A stretch of DNA of 13,804 bases from an uncultured Succinivibrionaceae bacterium (GTDB lineage Bacteria > Pseudomonadota > Gammaproteobacteria > Enterobacterales > Succinivibrionaceae), in contig UQCV01000061.1 of the NCBI GenBank assembly GCA_900539665.1, positions 1 through 13,804 of the forward strand, written 5' to 3'. The notes beneath the pieces were generated by a model. That model did no database searches. It saw only the letters and a program-made list of their open reading frames with translations, and was not told the origin of the DNA. Positions 1 through 6,945 of this stretch are shown one piece after another. The first letter of the stretch is position 1. Each line of letters starts with the position of its first letter. The position numbers and the translations under genes are program-made.

Positions 1-1
1 G

Positions 2-112
2 AAAAAGACTTTAGTAGGTGGAGTTACCGCCGAATTTATGCGCGTGGATCCCCATAGTTTGAACGAAGATTTAGCAATAAATCAAGTAAAAGCGATGGCT
101 TATGAAGCGTGA
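2..112 (+). CDS. 3' end of an unidentified gene (partial, in repeat)
   Basis: An open frame runs from the contig edge to TGA at 110-112, giving 36 residues that end in QVKAMAYEA. It has no in-frame stop before that, and a hairpin follows 18 bases downstream. The identical frame lies on the minus strand at the other end of the window, so the gene is present at least twice. I do not recognise the family. A transposase would fit a repeat that ends about 70 bases beyond the stop, but no DDE or other catalytic motif falls in the visible part. Confidence 0.5.
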   Translation, partial: KKTLVGGVTAEFMRVDPHSLNEDLAINQVKAMAYEA

Positions 113-130
113 ATTTAGTAAAAGGGTGAG

Positions 131-162
131 TAAGCCTACAAAACTGTAGCTTATAAACTTTT
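131..162 (+). terminator. Terminator-like hairpin after the partial gene
   Basis: TAAGCCTACA (131-140) pairs with TGTAG-CTTA (145-153), with one bulged base and an AAAC loop. ACTTTTT follows at 158-163. The stem is AT-rich and the T-run short, so it is a weak candidate. Its position just after a stop codon supports it. The mirror copy is at 13643-13674. Confidence 0.4.
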
Positions 163-296
163 TATAGATCTAAAATAACGGTTGGTTTTGTTTTCTTTGG
201 AGTAAGTGAGACTCTATTTATTTCTAGTTAATTTTAAAGAGCTCATTTGTTTTAAGCGCATAAAACAGTAAAGTAACTATAGGTGGATATAGAACC

Positions 297-1211
297 ATGA
301 GAAACGGTCGGAGTGCAGGCAATTTTGTGGGCCCCGAAAACGATAAAGACCTTAGCTTACCTTCAGATCTTGCGGTAAATAGTCTTGCGCAGGAAGAAGC
401 GACTCATCTTAGCTCTAAAGCTCAAGCGCGAGCTTCGAGCTCTAGTTCGTCACTCGCAAATTTTGCTAAACCCGCCTCAACTAATAAGCTTAGTCCTAAT
501 GAAGCTGGTAGTTATGAAGATTTGGCGGCTAAAGCGCTAGAGAAGGCGCAAAATCCTAAAGCTCAAACAGCAAACGAAACGCCGGCAGCTAGTGATAACG
601 CATTAGGGCTGACATCTAAAGGTGCTGCTACTACTCGTAAGAGTCCAGCGCGCACCGGGACTAAACCTGGGGCTAAACGCAGAACTACTCGTTCTTCTAA
701 AAAGCCTTCGGTTGAGGAACGTTTAAGCCGTTTCTTTAGATTGGTCTTGCTCTTTAGTGGAACTTTGATTGTTTTATCTTTGGCGGTTTTAATTTTTTGG
801 TCGCGGGTCCTTGGCAGTAATCAGGCCGCTGATTTTAATCGTAAGACTGAGGTTAGAGATCCGGCATTTTTTAGGGCAGATGGTCGTTATACGGAAAATA
901 ACCTGCGCCTTAATATAATGCCTGCGCGGTTTGCCGGAAAAAAATTCCCGCTAGTTTATAATCGTGATGTGACTTTAGAACGAGTAACAGTAGGGCCAGG
1001 GAGTGTAGTTACCAACTATTTTTCGATTTCCCAAGCCCAGCGTAAACGCCAAACTCCAGAAGGAATTGCCACGCAGTTATGTGCAAGCAAATCTTTACGT
1101 ACTGAGTTGATCGATATGGTCGACGAATACCGTTTGATTTATTCAAGTGAGGGGCAAGATCTCTATAAAATTACTTTGACAAGTTCTACGTGCGATAGGT
1201 TGCGACACTAA
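297..1211 (+). CDS. Single-pass membrane protein with C-terminal Cys-X36-Cys domain
   Basis: 304 residues; ATG at 297 with AGGTGG at 281-286. Residues 1-145 are low-complexity (Ala, Ser, Lys, Thr), with a very basic stretch just before a hydrophobic segment at about 149-168. The positive-inside rule puts the N-terminus in the cytoplasm and the C-terminal ~135 residues in the periplasm. That part ends with C262 and C299, 37 apart, with the pattern LIYSSEGQDL before the last Cys. The same ending occurs in the next two genes, which suggests one functional group. The family is not recognised. A disulfide between the two Cys is an inference. A long cytoplasmic disordered region with one anchor and a periplasmic domain is typical of envelope-spanning assembly proteins, but no specific role can be read from the sequence. 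Confidence 0.85.
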   Translation: MRNGRSAGNFVGPENDKDLSLPSDLAVNSLAQEEATHLSSKAQARASSSSSSLANFAKPASTNKLSPNEAGSYEDLAAKALEKAQNPKAQTANETPAASDNALGLTSKGAATTRKSPARTGTKPGAKRRTTRSSKKPSVEERLSRFFRLVLLFSGTLIVLSLAVLIFWSRVLGSNQAADFNRKTEVRDPAFFRADGRYTENNLRLNIMPARFAGKKFPLVYNRDVTLERVTVGPGSVVTNYFSISQAQRKRQTPEGIATQLCASKSLRTELIDMVDEYRLIYSSEGQDLYKITLTSSTCDRLRH

Positions 1212-1373
1212 ATTTTAAAGAGCTGGCATCATTTTAATGGTTAAGTTTTGGTAAGCTTGCGAGCTTTATCTAGAAATTTAGGCTTAAACATTCATTTTTT
1301 CTATAAATGTGCTATTGTGTAGTTGCTTGCAAAAAAAAATACTAGAAAATACGGAATGAAGGCAGGCTTAACT

Positions 1374-1407
1374 AAAAGCACGGAGTAATCTGTGCTTTTG
1401 TTATTTT
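1374..1407 (+). terminator. Rho-independent terminator
   Basis: AAAAGCACGGA (1374-1384) pairs with TCTGTGCTTTT (1389-1399) over 11 positions, one of them G-U. The loop is GTAA, a GNRA tetraloop, and TTTTGTTATTTT follows. The stem is strong for such AT-rich DNA. It lies 160 bases after the first membrane gene, so it could end that transcript. It could also end a separate short RNA started near 1325. Its A-rich left arm means it might also act on the minus strand. Confidence 0.7.
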
Positions 1408-1550
1408 AAATGTGCACTTTTGCTTAGAGGAGCATAAATTGTTTGGAGAGCAAGTGTTTTGTTTTGGTGGTTTGGGTAAATTTACCTTAAAATAGACAAA
1501 GCGTTGGTTAGATTTGTAAAAAAGTGGCTTTAGCTTGAGACCCGTTAGGC

Positions 1551-1606
1551 AACTTGGGGGCTGTTCAGTAACTTTGGTCGGCACAGCAACTTGGTGTCAG
1601 CACAGC
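1551..1606 (+). repeat. Three degenerate tandem repeats of 18-19 bases
   Basis: Three adjacent units start at 1551, 1570 and 1588. All begin AACTTGG or AACTTTGG. The last two also share CAGC endings (GGCACAGC and CAGCACAGC). They lie 250-300 bases upstream of the gene at 1854. The spacing is close to two helical turns, so they could be binding sites for a regulator or a degraded duplication. No function can be shown. Confidence 0.45.
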
Positions 1607-1853
1607 TTTAACTAGGCCCATGGGACTTGCTTGGTCCTAAAAGCCCAAAGTGCGCTAAAGAGCATAAAAGGCGTAAGATCACGCTAGAGATTGAGGTTAC
1701 TGCTAGAAGCAGGAACGGACCTTGGTTTTTACATTCCGCTTTGGGGTGAAAACGAAGTGTTAACAGATTTTTGATTATTAAATTGAGATTACTAAACGGT
1801 AGATTTAGCTAGAGCAAAACAGGTTTTAGTAAATTTCAACTTAGGATTATGAC

Positions 1854-2441
1854 ATGAATTGCATGAGTAAGTTATTAGCCTTAGGTTTAGGCCTTATTTT
1901 TTTAAACTTAATGACGTGGGCTTACGCCACGCCTACAAATGATGTTGAGTCATTAGAAAACGAATTATTAGCTTCTAGCGCCACTACTAATTTAGCTTCA
2001 ACAAAGGTAGATTCCACAACTAGTGTAGCTCACCAAAACCAGAACTTAGCCCAAGACAAACAAGTTAAATTAAAAAAAATGCTGGCCTCTAATTGGTACA
2101 CCGCGCAAGAATTAAGAGCACAAAAAGGCATTTACGCTGACAAATTGCCTTATGATTTTGGGTTAGGTGTGGTAACAGATGGGGACGTATCTGATGAAGG
2201 TGAAGTAAGCTTGAATGTAAAAATGAAGCAAGTGTTTAGCTTAATGCCAGCTTCGGCTCGCGATCAATTTTTAAAGAATTCCTTAGGGCAGCTTCAGGTA
2301 AGATATTGTCGTGACGCTAATAATAACAAAAAGCGTTTATCACGTGTTAAAGCCATTCATGGGGTCGTTTTTGATTATCGTGGCAAGATGTTGTTAAAAC
2401 GGACCTTTAACCCTGCTATGTGTCAGACCAAGGAGGCTTAA
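1854..2441 (+). CDS. Small secreted protein with C-terminal Cys-X37-Cys domain
   Basis: 195 residues. ATG at 1854 follows TTAGGA (1841-1846) at a normal distance; the ATG at 1863 is too far from it. Residues 1-25 form a signal peptide with likely cleavage after TWAYA. The mature part starts with a Ser/Thr/Asn-rich stretch to about residue 70. A compact domain follows that ends with C152 and C190, with VVFDYRGKMLL between them. This is the same C-terminal pattern as in the flanking proteins: Cys, then 36-37 residues containing an aromatic strand and a Gly turn, then Cys near the end. The stop codon overlaps the next start (TAATG), so the two are almost certainly co-translated. The family is unknown; the likely site is the periplasm or outer surface. 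Confidence 0.85.
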   Translation: MNCMSKLLALGLGLIFLNLMTWAYATPTNDVESLENELLASSATTNLASTKVDSTTSVAHQNQNLAQDKQVKLKKMLASNWYTAQELRAQKGIYADKLPYDFGLGVVTDGDVSDEGEVSLNVKMKQVFSLMPASARDQFLKNSLGQLQVRYCRDANNNKKRLSRVKAIHGVVFDYRGKMLLKRTFNPAMCQTKEA

Positions 2442-2443
2442 TG
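2431..2443 (+). promoter_or_regulatory. Shine-Dalgarno and TAATG start/stop overlap
   Basis: AGGAGG at 2431-2436 lies four bases before ATG 2441, which shares its A with the TAA stop (2439-2441) of the upstream gene. This sets the start of the long protein at 2441 rather than the in-frame GTG at 2420, and implies translational coupling. The signal peptide begins directly at this ATG. Confidence 0.85.
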
Positions 2444-4867
2444 AAAAAATCAAGCATCCATCTATGTTGTTCTTTGGTATTTGCCACCGCTTCGTTAGCC
2501 GCTGTCGCGGACGTGGTAGACGGAGTGCCGACTGTTGTTTCTGGGGTGGCTGAAACAGGTGAAGACTTAAAGCTTGATACCACTGAGTATAAAGAAAGTG
2601 ATTTGCTGACACCTGAAGTCACCTCAAATGATAGTGATGACGATCTTTTATTAAATGAAGAGTACTTAGCTAAAGTTGAAGCTAATAGCGCTAAGGCTCA
2701 AAAGACCAAAGATTTAGAACCTTTGACATCTTCAAATACTCAAGCCTCAAATTCTAACGCGCAAGTAGACTCTAAAGCTCCATCAAGTCCTAAAACCGCG
2801 CCCCTAGAGCAAGCCTCTGATGCCAAAGCTAATGTAGCTTTAGGCGCTAATTCGACGCCTAAACCTAAAGCTCAAAACGTGCCTCCAAAGCTTGAGACGC
2901 TCGATGGAGATGAACCAAATTCCGACGCCCAAGTTAAAACTTTAGATGAAGAGTTTGGAAGTGATGCGGATTTAGAGATCGATACTGAAGTTAACGTTGA
3001 TGTATCCTTAGATGCCAAGGCCGAAGCTGAAACTGAAACTGAAATTAAAGCCGACCTCGATAGGGCTTTTGATAGTAAAGAAGGCCAAGAACTTGAAGCT
3101 ACATCTGAAGAACAAATTCACTCTTTAACGGACGATGCTAAGGCAAGCGCCAAAGCTACTACAGAAACTAAAGATGCTACCAATAACAAGGCTACTACCG
3201 GTTCAGGGGCAGATAAGTTAGGCGCTCCTTTAGCTTCAAAAAAGTCGGAAGCAATGGCTCGTAGCTCCGAACCGCAAAATTTAGAGGCAGCTAAGGCTCA
3301 GGTTAAAACTCAGGTGGCAACTCCTTCAAAGCCTAAGGCCCAAACTTTAGATCATGAAGATGTCGCCAAACCTGAGGCTAAAACCATAGCCACTGAAGAT
3401 GTAGCTTTAGAAAATGCCACAGAGGAAGGCGCGCCTTCAAACTTAAATAAAGACGAAGCTCCGGTGCAAACGGCTACTAAAGAGCAAGAGACTCCTCAAA
3501 TTAAAGACGCTCTAGTTCATGAAGAACCACATGAAAAAGAGCCGGCGCAAGAACCTAAAGAAGAAATGGCTTTAGGGGAGAAGTCAAACCCTCATGATGC
3601 TTCTTCAAAGCATGGTTTAACCACCGAGCCGGGGGCTGACGCTTCTTTTGGTAACGCTACAGATAAAACTAAATCTGCCGTTAAAACCCAAGCTACCGAT
3701 AAAACCAAAGTTCAAACGGCTACTAAAAACGACTCCGTCCAGGCCTCAAAAAATAAAACTGAAGTGGATGACGCTATAAGCCAAGGCGGCGCCAAATCAA
3801 ATGGCACTACTCAAGAGTCAAAAAGTGTTTCTCAAACTCAAGGTAAAGATGAAGCGGCCGTAAAAACTGATAAAGCAAAGGATGGGTCGGTAGTTAAAGA
3901 GGGGGCGCAGACTTCAAGCTCTACTTCGGCCGACAAAGCTCAAGCAAACTCCAGCCAAATGGACCAGGCTCAAATGAACAAGGCTCAAAGGAACAAGGCT
4001 AAAGTTAAAGAGGAAACAAGTGCTCATGGGGCCACGGCTTCAAATGTAGAACTAGCTACAGGCACTGATAACGAGGAGCGTGACCTTTATAGTCGTTCAT
4101 ATCTAGCCAACATGTATTTACCGTTTTTTTACCATACATACGATTTACCTCAACAGCTGTCACCACATTTAACGCTACGTAAGGTTCGCTTAGCCGATGA
4201 TGGGGTTAAGCTGGTCTATGAGATTGGGGTTGATGATTCCATGGGCCCTATGGATTTAGATGGGGAACCATCTGACAATAGAATGCTGCAGTTATTCTGT
4301 CGAATTGCCATGAGTGATGGGGGAATTCTTCATCGGAGTGAAGGCTTATTGCTAGAATTCTTCCATGGTAAAGATGCATTCTTCTCTAAAAACCTAACGT
4401 ATGCTACCTGTACGGGTAAAGATGCCGGCTTGGTTAGAAGAAGCATTTCAGAGCAAGAGCGTGGACGCTTAGATGATGAGTTTGTTTATGCTTATCAAGA
4501 ACATTTAGAAAAAGACCAAGGCTTAAGTCGAGAATATTTAGCTACCTATTTTGTGCCATATGCTTTAGAACGCATCTCAGAAGATTTTGCGCCACTTGAA
4601 CACGAACGGACCTTAACATTAGGCTCGGGGACTGAGCTTGTGATGAGTTTTACCTTAAAGCCTGAAGATAAGCACCAAGTCAAAAAAACTTCTTTTGTGA
4701 TGAATCGTATTCAGAGAACTTGTCGGATAAGCACGTATGCTAAATGGGTTCTGCCGTATATTGAGGGCATACGCTATGACTATCATTTGTCGGATGGGAG
4801 TTTAGTGCGTTCTATTTCGGTTGATGCGCCTACCTGTGAAGCTATGCGCGAAAAATCCATGCATTAA
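2441..4867 (+). CDS. Large secreted protein: long disordered stalk plus two Cys-X36/37-Cys domains
   Basis: 808 residues from ATG 2441. A signal peptide covers residues 1-23, with likely cleavage after AAVA. Residues from about 25 to 545 are low-complexity, rich in Ala, Lys, Glu, Asp, Thr, Ser and Gln, with recurring KAQ/KAK/KTQ steps and almost no aromatics or Cys. This should be an unfolded stalk. The last ~260 residues are ordinary folded sequence with two related halves: C620/C657 and C761/C799, each preceded by a segment of the form LTLxxV...G. The halves resemble each other and the ends of the two upstream proteins, so the domain occurs four times in this cluster. The family is not recognised. 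It may be a periplasm-spanning or surface protein. A 3 x 15-base tandem repeat at 3956-4000 shows that the stalk can change length. Confidence 0.85.
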   Translation: MKKSSIHLCCSLVFATASLAAVADVVDGVPTVVSGVAETGEDLKLDTTEYKESDLLTPEVTSNDSDDDLLLNEEYLAKVEANSAKAQKTKDLEPLTSSNTQASNSNAQVDSKAPSSPKTAPLEQASDAKANVALGANSTPKPKAQNVPPKLETLDGDEPNSDAQVKTLDEEFGSDADLEIDTEVNVDVSLDAKAEAETETEIKADLDRAFDSKEGQELEATSEEQIHSLTDDAKASAKATTETKDATNNKATTGSGADKLGAPLASKKSEAMARSSEPQNLEAAKAQVKTQVATPSKPKAQTLDHEDVAKPEAKTIATEDVALENATEEGAPSNLNKDEAPVQTATKEQETPQIKDALVHEEPHEKEPAQEPKEEMALGEKSNPHDASSKHGLTTEPGADASFGNATDKTKSAVKTQATDKTKVQTATKNDSVQASKNKTEVDDAISQGGAKSNGTTQESKSVSQTQGKDEAAVKTDKAKDGSVVKEGAQTSSSTSADKAQANSSQMDQAQMNKAQRNKAKVKEETSAHGATASNVELATGTDNEERDLYSRSYLANMYLPFFYHTYDLPQQLSPHLTLRKVRLADDGVKLVYEIGVDDSMGPMDLDGEPSDNRMLQLFCRIAMSDGGILHRSEGLLLEFFHGKDAFFSKNLTYATCTGKDAGLVRRSISEQERGRLDDEFVYAYQEHLEKDQGLSREYLATYFVPYALERISEDFAPLEHERTLTLGSGTELVMSFTLKPEDKHQVKKTSFVMNRIQRTCRISTYAKWVLPYIEGIRYDYHLSDGSLVRSISVDAPTCEAMREKSMH
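3956..4000 (+). repeat. 3 x 15-base tandem repeat inside the stalk region
   Basis: Three near-identical 15-base units start at 3956, 3971 and 3986. They encode QMDQA, QMNKA and QRNKA. The unit length is a multiple of three, so gain or loss of copies would keep the reading frame and only alter stalk length. Confidence 0.8.
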
Positions 4868-4952
4868 CTTAAAACTTTAAAGTAAACCTAACAGCTTTGC
4901 GGTTACGCTAAGCCGTGACTTAAGTAAGTTTTTAGGTGGAAAAATGTAGTCG

Positions 4953-4990
4953 CTTTTTAGAGATTAGTTCTAAAAAGTGGTTTTGATTTT
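4953..4990 (+). terminator. Putative terminator after the three-gene cluster
   Basis: CTTTTTAGA (4953-4961) and TCTAAAAAG (4969-4977) form a perfect 9-bp stem with a 7-base loop. TGGTTTTGATTTT follows. It lies 86 bases after the stop of the long secreted protein. The stem is AT-rich and the T-run interrupted, so its strength is uncertain. Confidence 0.5.
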
Positions 4991-5063
4991 GGAATAAGAA
5001 ATTTTAGTTAAAGCCTAGGGCCAAACTTGGAGTCTCGCAAGGAGTAAGCAACTCAAGCATAAA

Positions 5064-5089
5064 CTAGCTAGTGCGGGGTGACTAGCTAG
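5064..5089. repeat. CTAGCTAG-containing inverted repeat
   Basis: CTAGCTAGT (5064-5072) and ACTAGCTAG (5081-5089) form a perfect 9-bp stem around GCGGGGTG. Each arm is itself a palindrome. It lies between the converging ends of the plus-strand cluster and the minus-strand gene. No T-run follows on either strand, so it is not a standard terminator. It may be a protein-binding or mRNA-stability site. Confidence 0.4.
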
Positions 5090-5120
5090 GGGGATGGTAG
5101 TGGCTCGTGGTAGGCGCAAA

Positions 5121-5900
5121 CTAGTGCGCGATTTTAGCACAGTAAGCTAACATCATTTTTTTGATGTTTTCTACTTTTTCTGGAGAAATATATTCATCAC
5201 GGGGACTGTTGCCAACTAAAAGATTAGGGGCTAGGCCCTTATAAAACATAAAGTTGGTGACTGATTGCCGGCCTCGTGCTTCTTCAGTGAGATCATGCTT
5301 TTTTATCATATGTTTGAAGTAATGATCTTCTAAAATAGCTGATAGTTCACAAGTTGTATCCATGGACGAAACGTCTAGACCAACGCAGAGACAATTACCA
5401 TCACTGCAATCGTAAGGTGGTTTATCAAAAACCCCAGTAGCTCCTAACCATTCGCAATAATCAGATTCTAAGCACGCCATAGTCACGTAATGCACGTATC
5501 CATGAACTAACGCTTCAATTGAGGATTTATGATGGGTGTTTTTCCATTCATTAGCAAAGTCCCAAATTGAGGTTTTATTTTTGGCAGCTTTGGCACAGAT
5601 GAAATGGAATCGATCAAGGCGGTTGCGTCCGGCTCCAAAATCATCAATGATGACTGGCCCATTAGGAGCAACTGTGATCCAAAAGAACTTGTCACAAAGA
5701 TGAGGCTTAATAATCCCAAAACGATCAGCTTCTACAGTTCCAATTACCGGATAAGGGCACTTAGGATCCGTATAAACTTTAGCTAGGACTTCGCCGATAT
5801 CGTAAATGCTGTTTATTTCATGGCGTTTAATTACGGCTAAAACCCGAGCGTGGGCAACATCATTGCAATTACCGTCGAGGCATGCAATATTAACTAGCAT
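5121..5900 (-). CDS. Cysteine-rich protein of unknown function with repeated CxDGNC motifs
   Basis: 259 residues. The ATG at 5900 is fixed by an in-frame TAA two codons upstream; GTGAG about nine bases before it is a weak ribosome site. There is no signal peptide or membrane segment, so the protein is probably cytosolic. It has 12 Cys. CLDGNC (7-12) and CSDGNC (165-170, followed by LC) are near-identical, and ACLESDYC (142-149) resembles ACLDGNC at residues 6-12. Such Cys spacing suits metal binding, but no zinc-ribbon or iron-sulfur signature is complete. The remainder is mixed alpha/beta-like sequence with a HHK and several His. It stands alone on the minus strand between two plus-strand envelope blocks, and may be a separate cargo gene. 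No family is recognised. Confidence 0.8.
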   Translation of the reverse strand: MLVNIACLDGNCNDVAHARVLAVIKRHEINSIYDIGEVLAKVYTDPKCPYPVIGTVEADRFGIIKPHLCDKFFWITVAPNGPVIIDDFGAGRNRLDRFHFICAKAAKNKTSIWDFANEWKNTHHKSSIEALVHGYVHYVTMACLESDYCEWLGATGVFDKPPYDCSDGNCLCVGLDVSSMDTTCELSAILEDHYFKHMIKKHDLTEEARGRQSVTNFMFYKGLAPNLLVGNSPRDEYISPEKVENIKKMMLAYCAKIAH

Positions 5901-6015
5901 GTTTTAGGTCTCACTTTTTAGTTACTAATGGTTCGAGCAACAGTTGAGTGTTTCATAACAGGTAGATCTTGGTTGGGCCGTTTTTAGTTAAGGTGGAAGC
6001 TAAGGTAGTAGATTG

Positions 6016-6043
6016 AAAAAAGCTAAATTGGGGGAGCTTTTTT
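6016..6043 (-). terminator. Symmetric (bidirectional) hairpin terminator
   Basis: AAAAAAGCT (6016-6024) and AGCTTTTTT (6035-6043) form a perfect 9-bp stem. It has an A-run on one side and a T-run on the other, so it reads as a terminator on both strands. On the minus strand it lies just after the stop of the short open frame at 6056-6133. On the plus strand no gene precedes it. Confidence 0.6.
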
Positions 6044-6055
6044 ATTGTCTATGAC

Positions 6056-6133
6056 CTAAAATTTTCCGATGACCTCAAGTTTTTCGCCGTTTAATTTTAC
6101 CTCTAATTGAATTTCTGGCTTGATGAAGTCCAT
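6056..6133 (-). pseudogene. Possible 3' remnant of a lost gene
   Basis: On the minus strand, 25 codons from ATG 6133 to TAG 6056-6058 read as amphipathic protein-like sequence (EIQLEVKLNGEKLEV near the end). The hairpin terminator follows 12 bases later. The frame stays open upstream to about 6180, but there is no ribosome site before the ATG. Stop plus terminator without a start suggests the tail of a deleted gene, perhaps a transposase. The family is a guess. Confidence 0.3.
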
Positions 6134-6456
6134 CAATTTAGATTGATTCAACAAAAGCAAATATAAGCAGGTTCTTAAAACCTAAAAAACAATCAACTAA
6201 AACTAACTAAGTAAGTTAAAACAAACCCAAACTTTAACCAAATTTTTAAATGTGGCCAGATCTGCTGTAGAGCTCGAGAGCCTATTTTGTTTAGAGTAAT
6301 GTGTTTATGGTAAAAAATTACGCATTGGTATTACGTTATGACACCACCTAAGATTACCATCACCAAAACCGTCCAGCCCAAATGGTTTATTTGACCCCAA
6401 ATATAGGGTTAATTCTAAGTTGGATTCTTGAATCAAAGACAGTAAAAATAGGGGTT

Positions 6457-6522
6457 ACACATTTCGTGAAATTATAGTGCACCTTGCTTGTAATTACAAT
6501 TAATTAGCACCGTCAAATGTGT
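6457..6522. promoter_or_regulatory. Nested palindromes, possible operator
   Basis: TTGTAATTACAA (6488-6499) is a perfect 12-base palindrome. It lies near the centre of an inverted repeat made of ACACATTT (6457-6464) and AAATGTGT (6515-6522). Nested symmetry in a divergent intergenic region suits a dimeric regulator. No known consensus was matched. Confidence 0.3.
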
Positions 6523-6656
6523 GAAGCGTGCGTCATGATATATTGTAAAGTTACTTAGGAGAATTTTTTTCAGAAAAATCCTCAAAAAAAAACGGGGCCT
6601 CAAGCTTGGAAAATTTGAGGTGATTGTTTAGCGAGAAAATTAGCTCACAAAATACA

Positions 6657-6708
6657 GTCATGGCCTAAGGCTCTGAAAGATGGTCATGGCCTGGGGTCAT
6701 GAAATAAG
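6657..6708 (+). repeat. Two imperfect 26-base direct repeats
   Basis: Units at 6657-6682 and 6683-6708 both start GTCATGGCCT and agree at about 19 of 26 positions. A more decayed third unit (GCCGTGAAAGACGG) may follow. They lie about 100 bases upstream of the extended -10 element. Their function is unknown. Confidence 0.4.
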
Positions 6709-6803
6709 GCCGTGAAAGACGGTCTTAAAATAAACCATAATATCCGCAAAAATCAGTACCGAAATTATGGCGTGGTGGAACCGCTGTGCATTAGAGTCTT
6801 AGG

Positions 6804-6812
6804 TGCTATAAT
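6804..6812 (+). promoter_or_regulatory. Extended -10 promoter for the DotH-like block
   Basis: TGCTATAAT is a perfect extended -10 (TGnTATAAT) on the plus strand. The -35 region is poor (TGTGCA at a short spacing), as is common with extended -10 promoters. It would give a leader of about 125 bases before the TTG start at 6946. Confidence 0.6.
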
Positions 6813-6945
6813 AGGCAGATGATAACAGTGAGATTGGGCTTGAATTTAGGGGCTAAGTAGCAGGCTTGGTAGTAGAAGTCTCGGTAGTACTCTCGCCTGT
6901 ACCCAATTTCGAGTTGATTTTTTTTGGTTAGTTTTAGGGGCAGTT

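Larger units (their letters stand above)
1..181. repeat. Left copy of 181-bp inverted terminal repeat
   Basis: Bases 1-181 are the exact reverse complement of 13624-13804. Identity stops abruptly at 181/182: the next bases inward are TTGG on the left and AAAG on the right when read in the same direction. The repeat holds the 3' end of a gene (stop at 110-112) and a terminator-like hairpin. Its inner edge reads CCGTTATTTTAGATC when read outward-in from the boundary. The outer edge is the contig edge, so the true repeat is probably longer. It could be an insertion sequence, another multicopy gene, or an assembly-graph repeat. I could not identify the family. Confidence 0.95.
1212..1853. other. 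Non-coding stretch between the first two envelope genes
   Basis: No credible gene is seen in these 642 bases. The stretch holds a possible extended -10 (TGCTATTGT, 1310-1318), a clear hairpin terminator at 1374-1407, and three degenerate 18-19-base tandem units at 1551-1606. It also holds a small palindrome CCCATGGG near 1618 followed by a GGAC/GTCC stem at 1623-1637. Its length and structure suggest that the gene at 1854 is expressed separately from the gene at 297. I found no convincing promoter immediately upstream of 1854. Confidence 0.5.
5901..6945. other. Long non-coding region between divergent genes
   Basis: This 1045-base stretch separates the divergent genes at 5900 (minus) and 6946 (plus), and no full gene is visible in it. 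It contains a symmetric hairpin terminator (6016-6043), a short minus-strand open frame that may be a gene remnant (6056-6133), and a perfect 12-base palindrome flanked by inverted ACACATTT arms (6457-6522). It also contains a CCTCAA/TTGAGG stem at 6598-6620, two 26-base direct repeats (6657-6708) and an extended -10 promoter (6804-6812). Stop codons are dense in all frames elsewhere. It may be decayed mobile or coding DNA. Confidence 0.5.

Noticed and set aside
1372..1584. Minus-strand open frame of 70 codons
   Set aside because: It runs through the terminator hairpin and the tandem repeats, has no ribosome site and a Cys/Pro/Lys-rich composition unlike the real genes.
2420..2440. GTG start at 2420 for the large secreted protein
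   Set aside because: It would add seven polar residues before the signal peptide and has no ribosome site. ATG 2441 has AGGAGG at the right distance.
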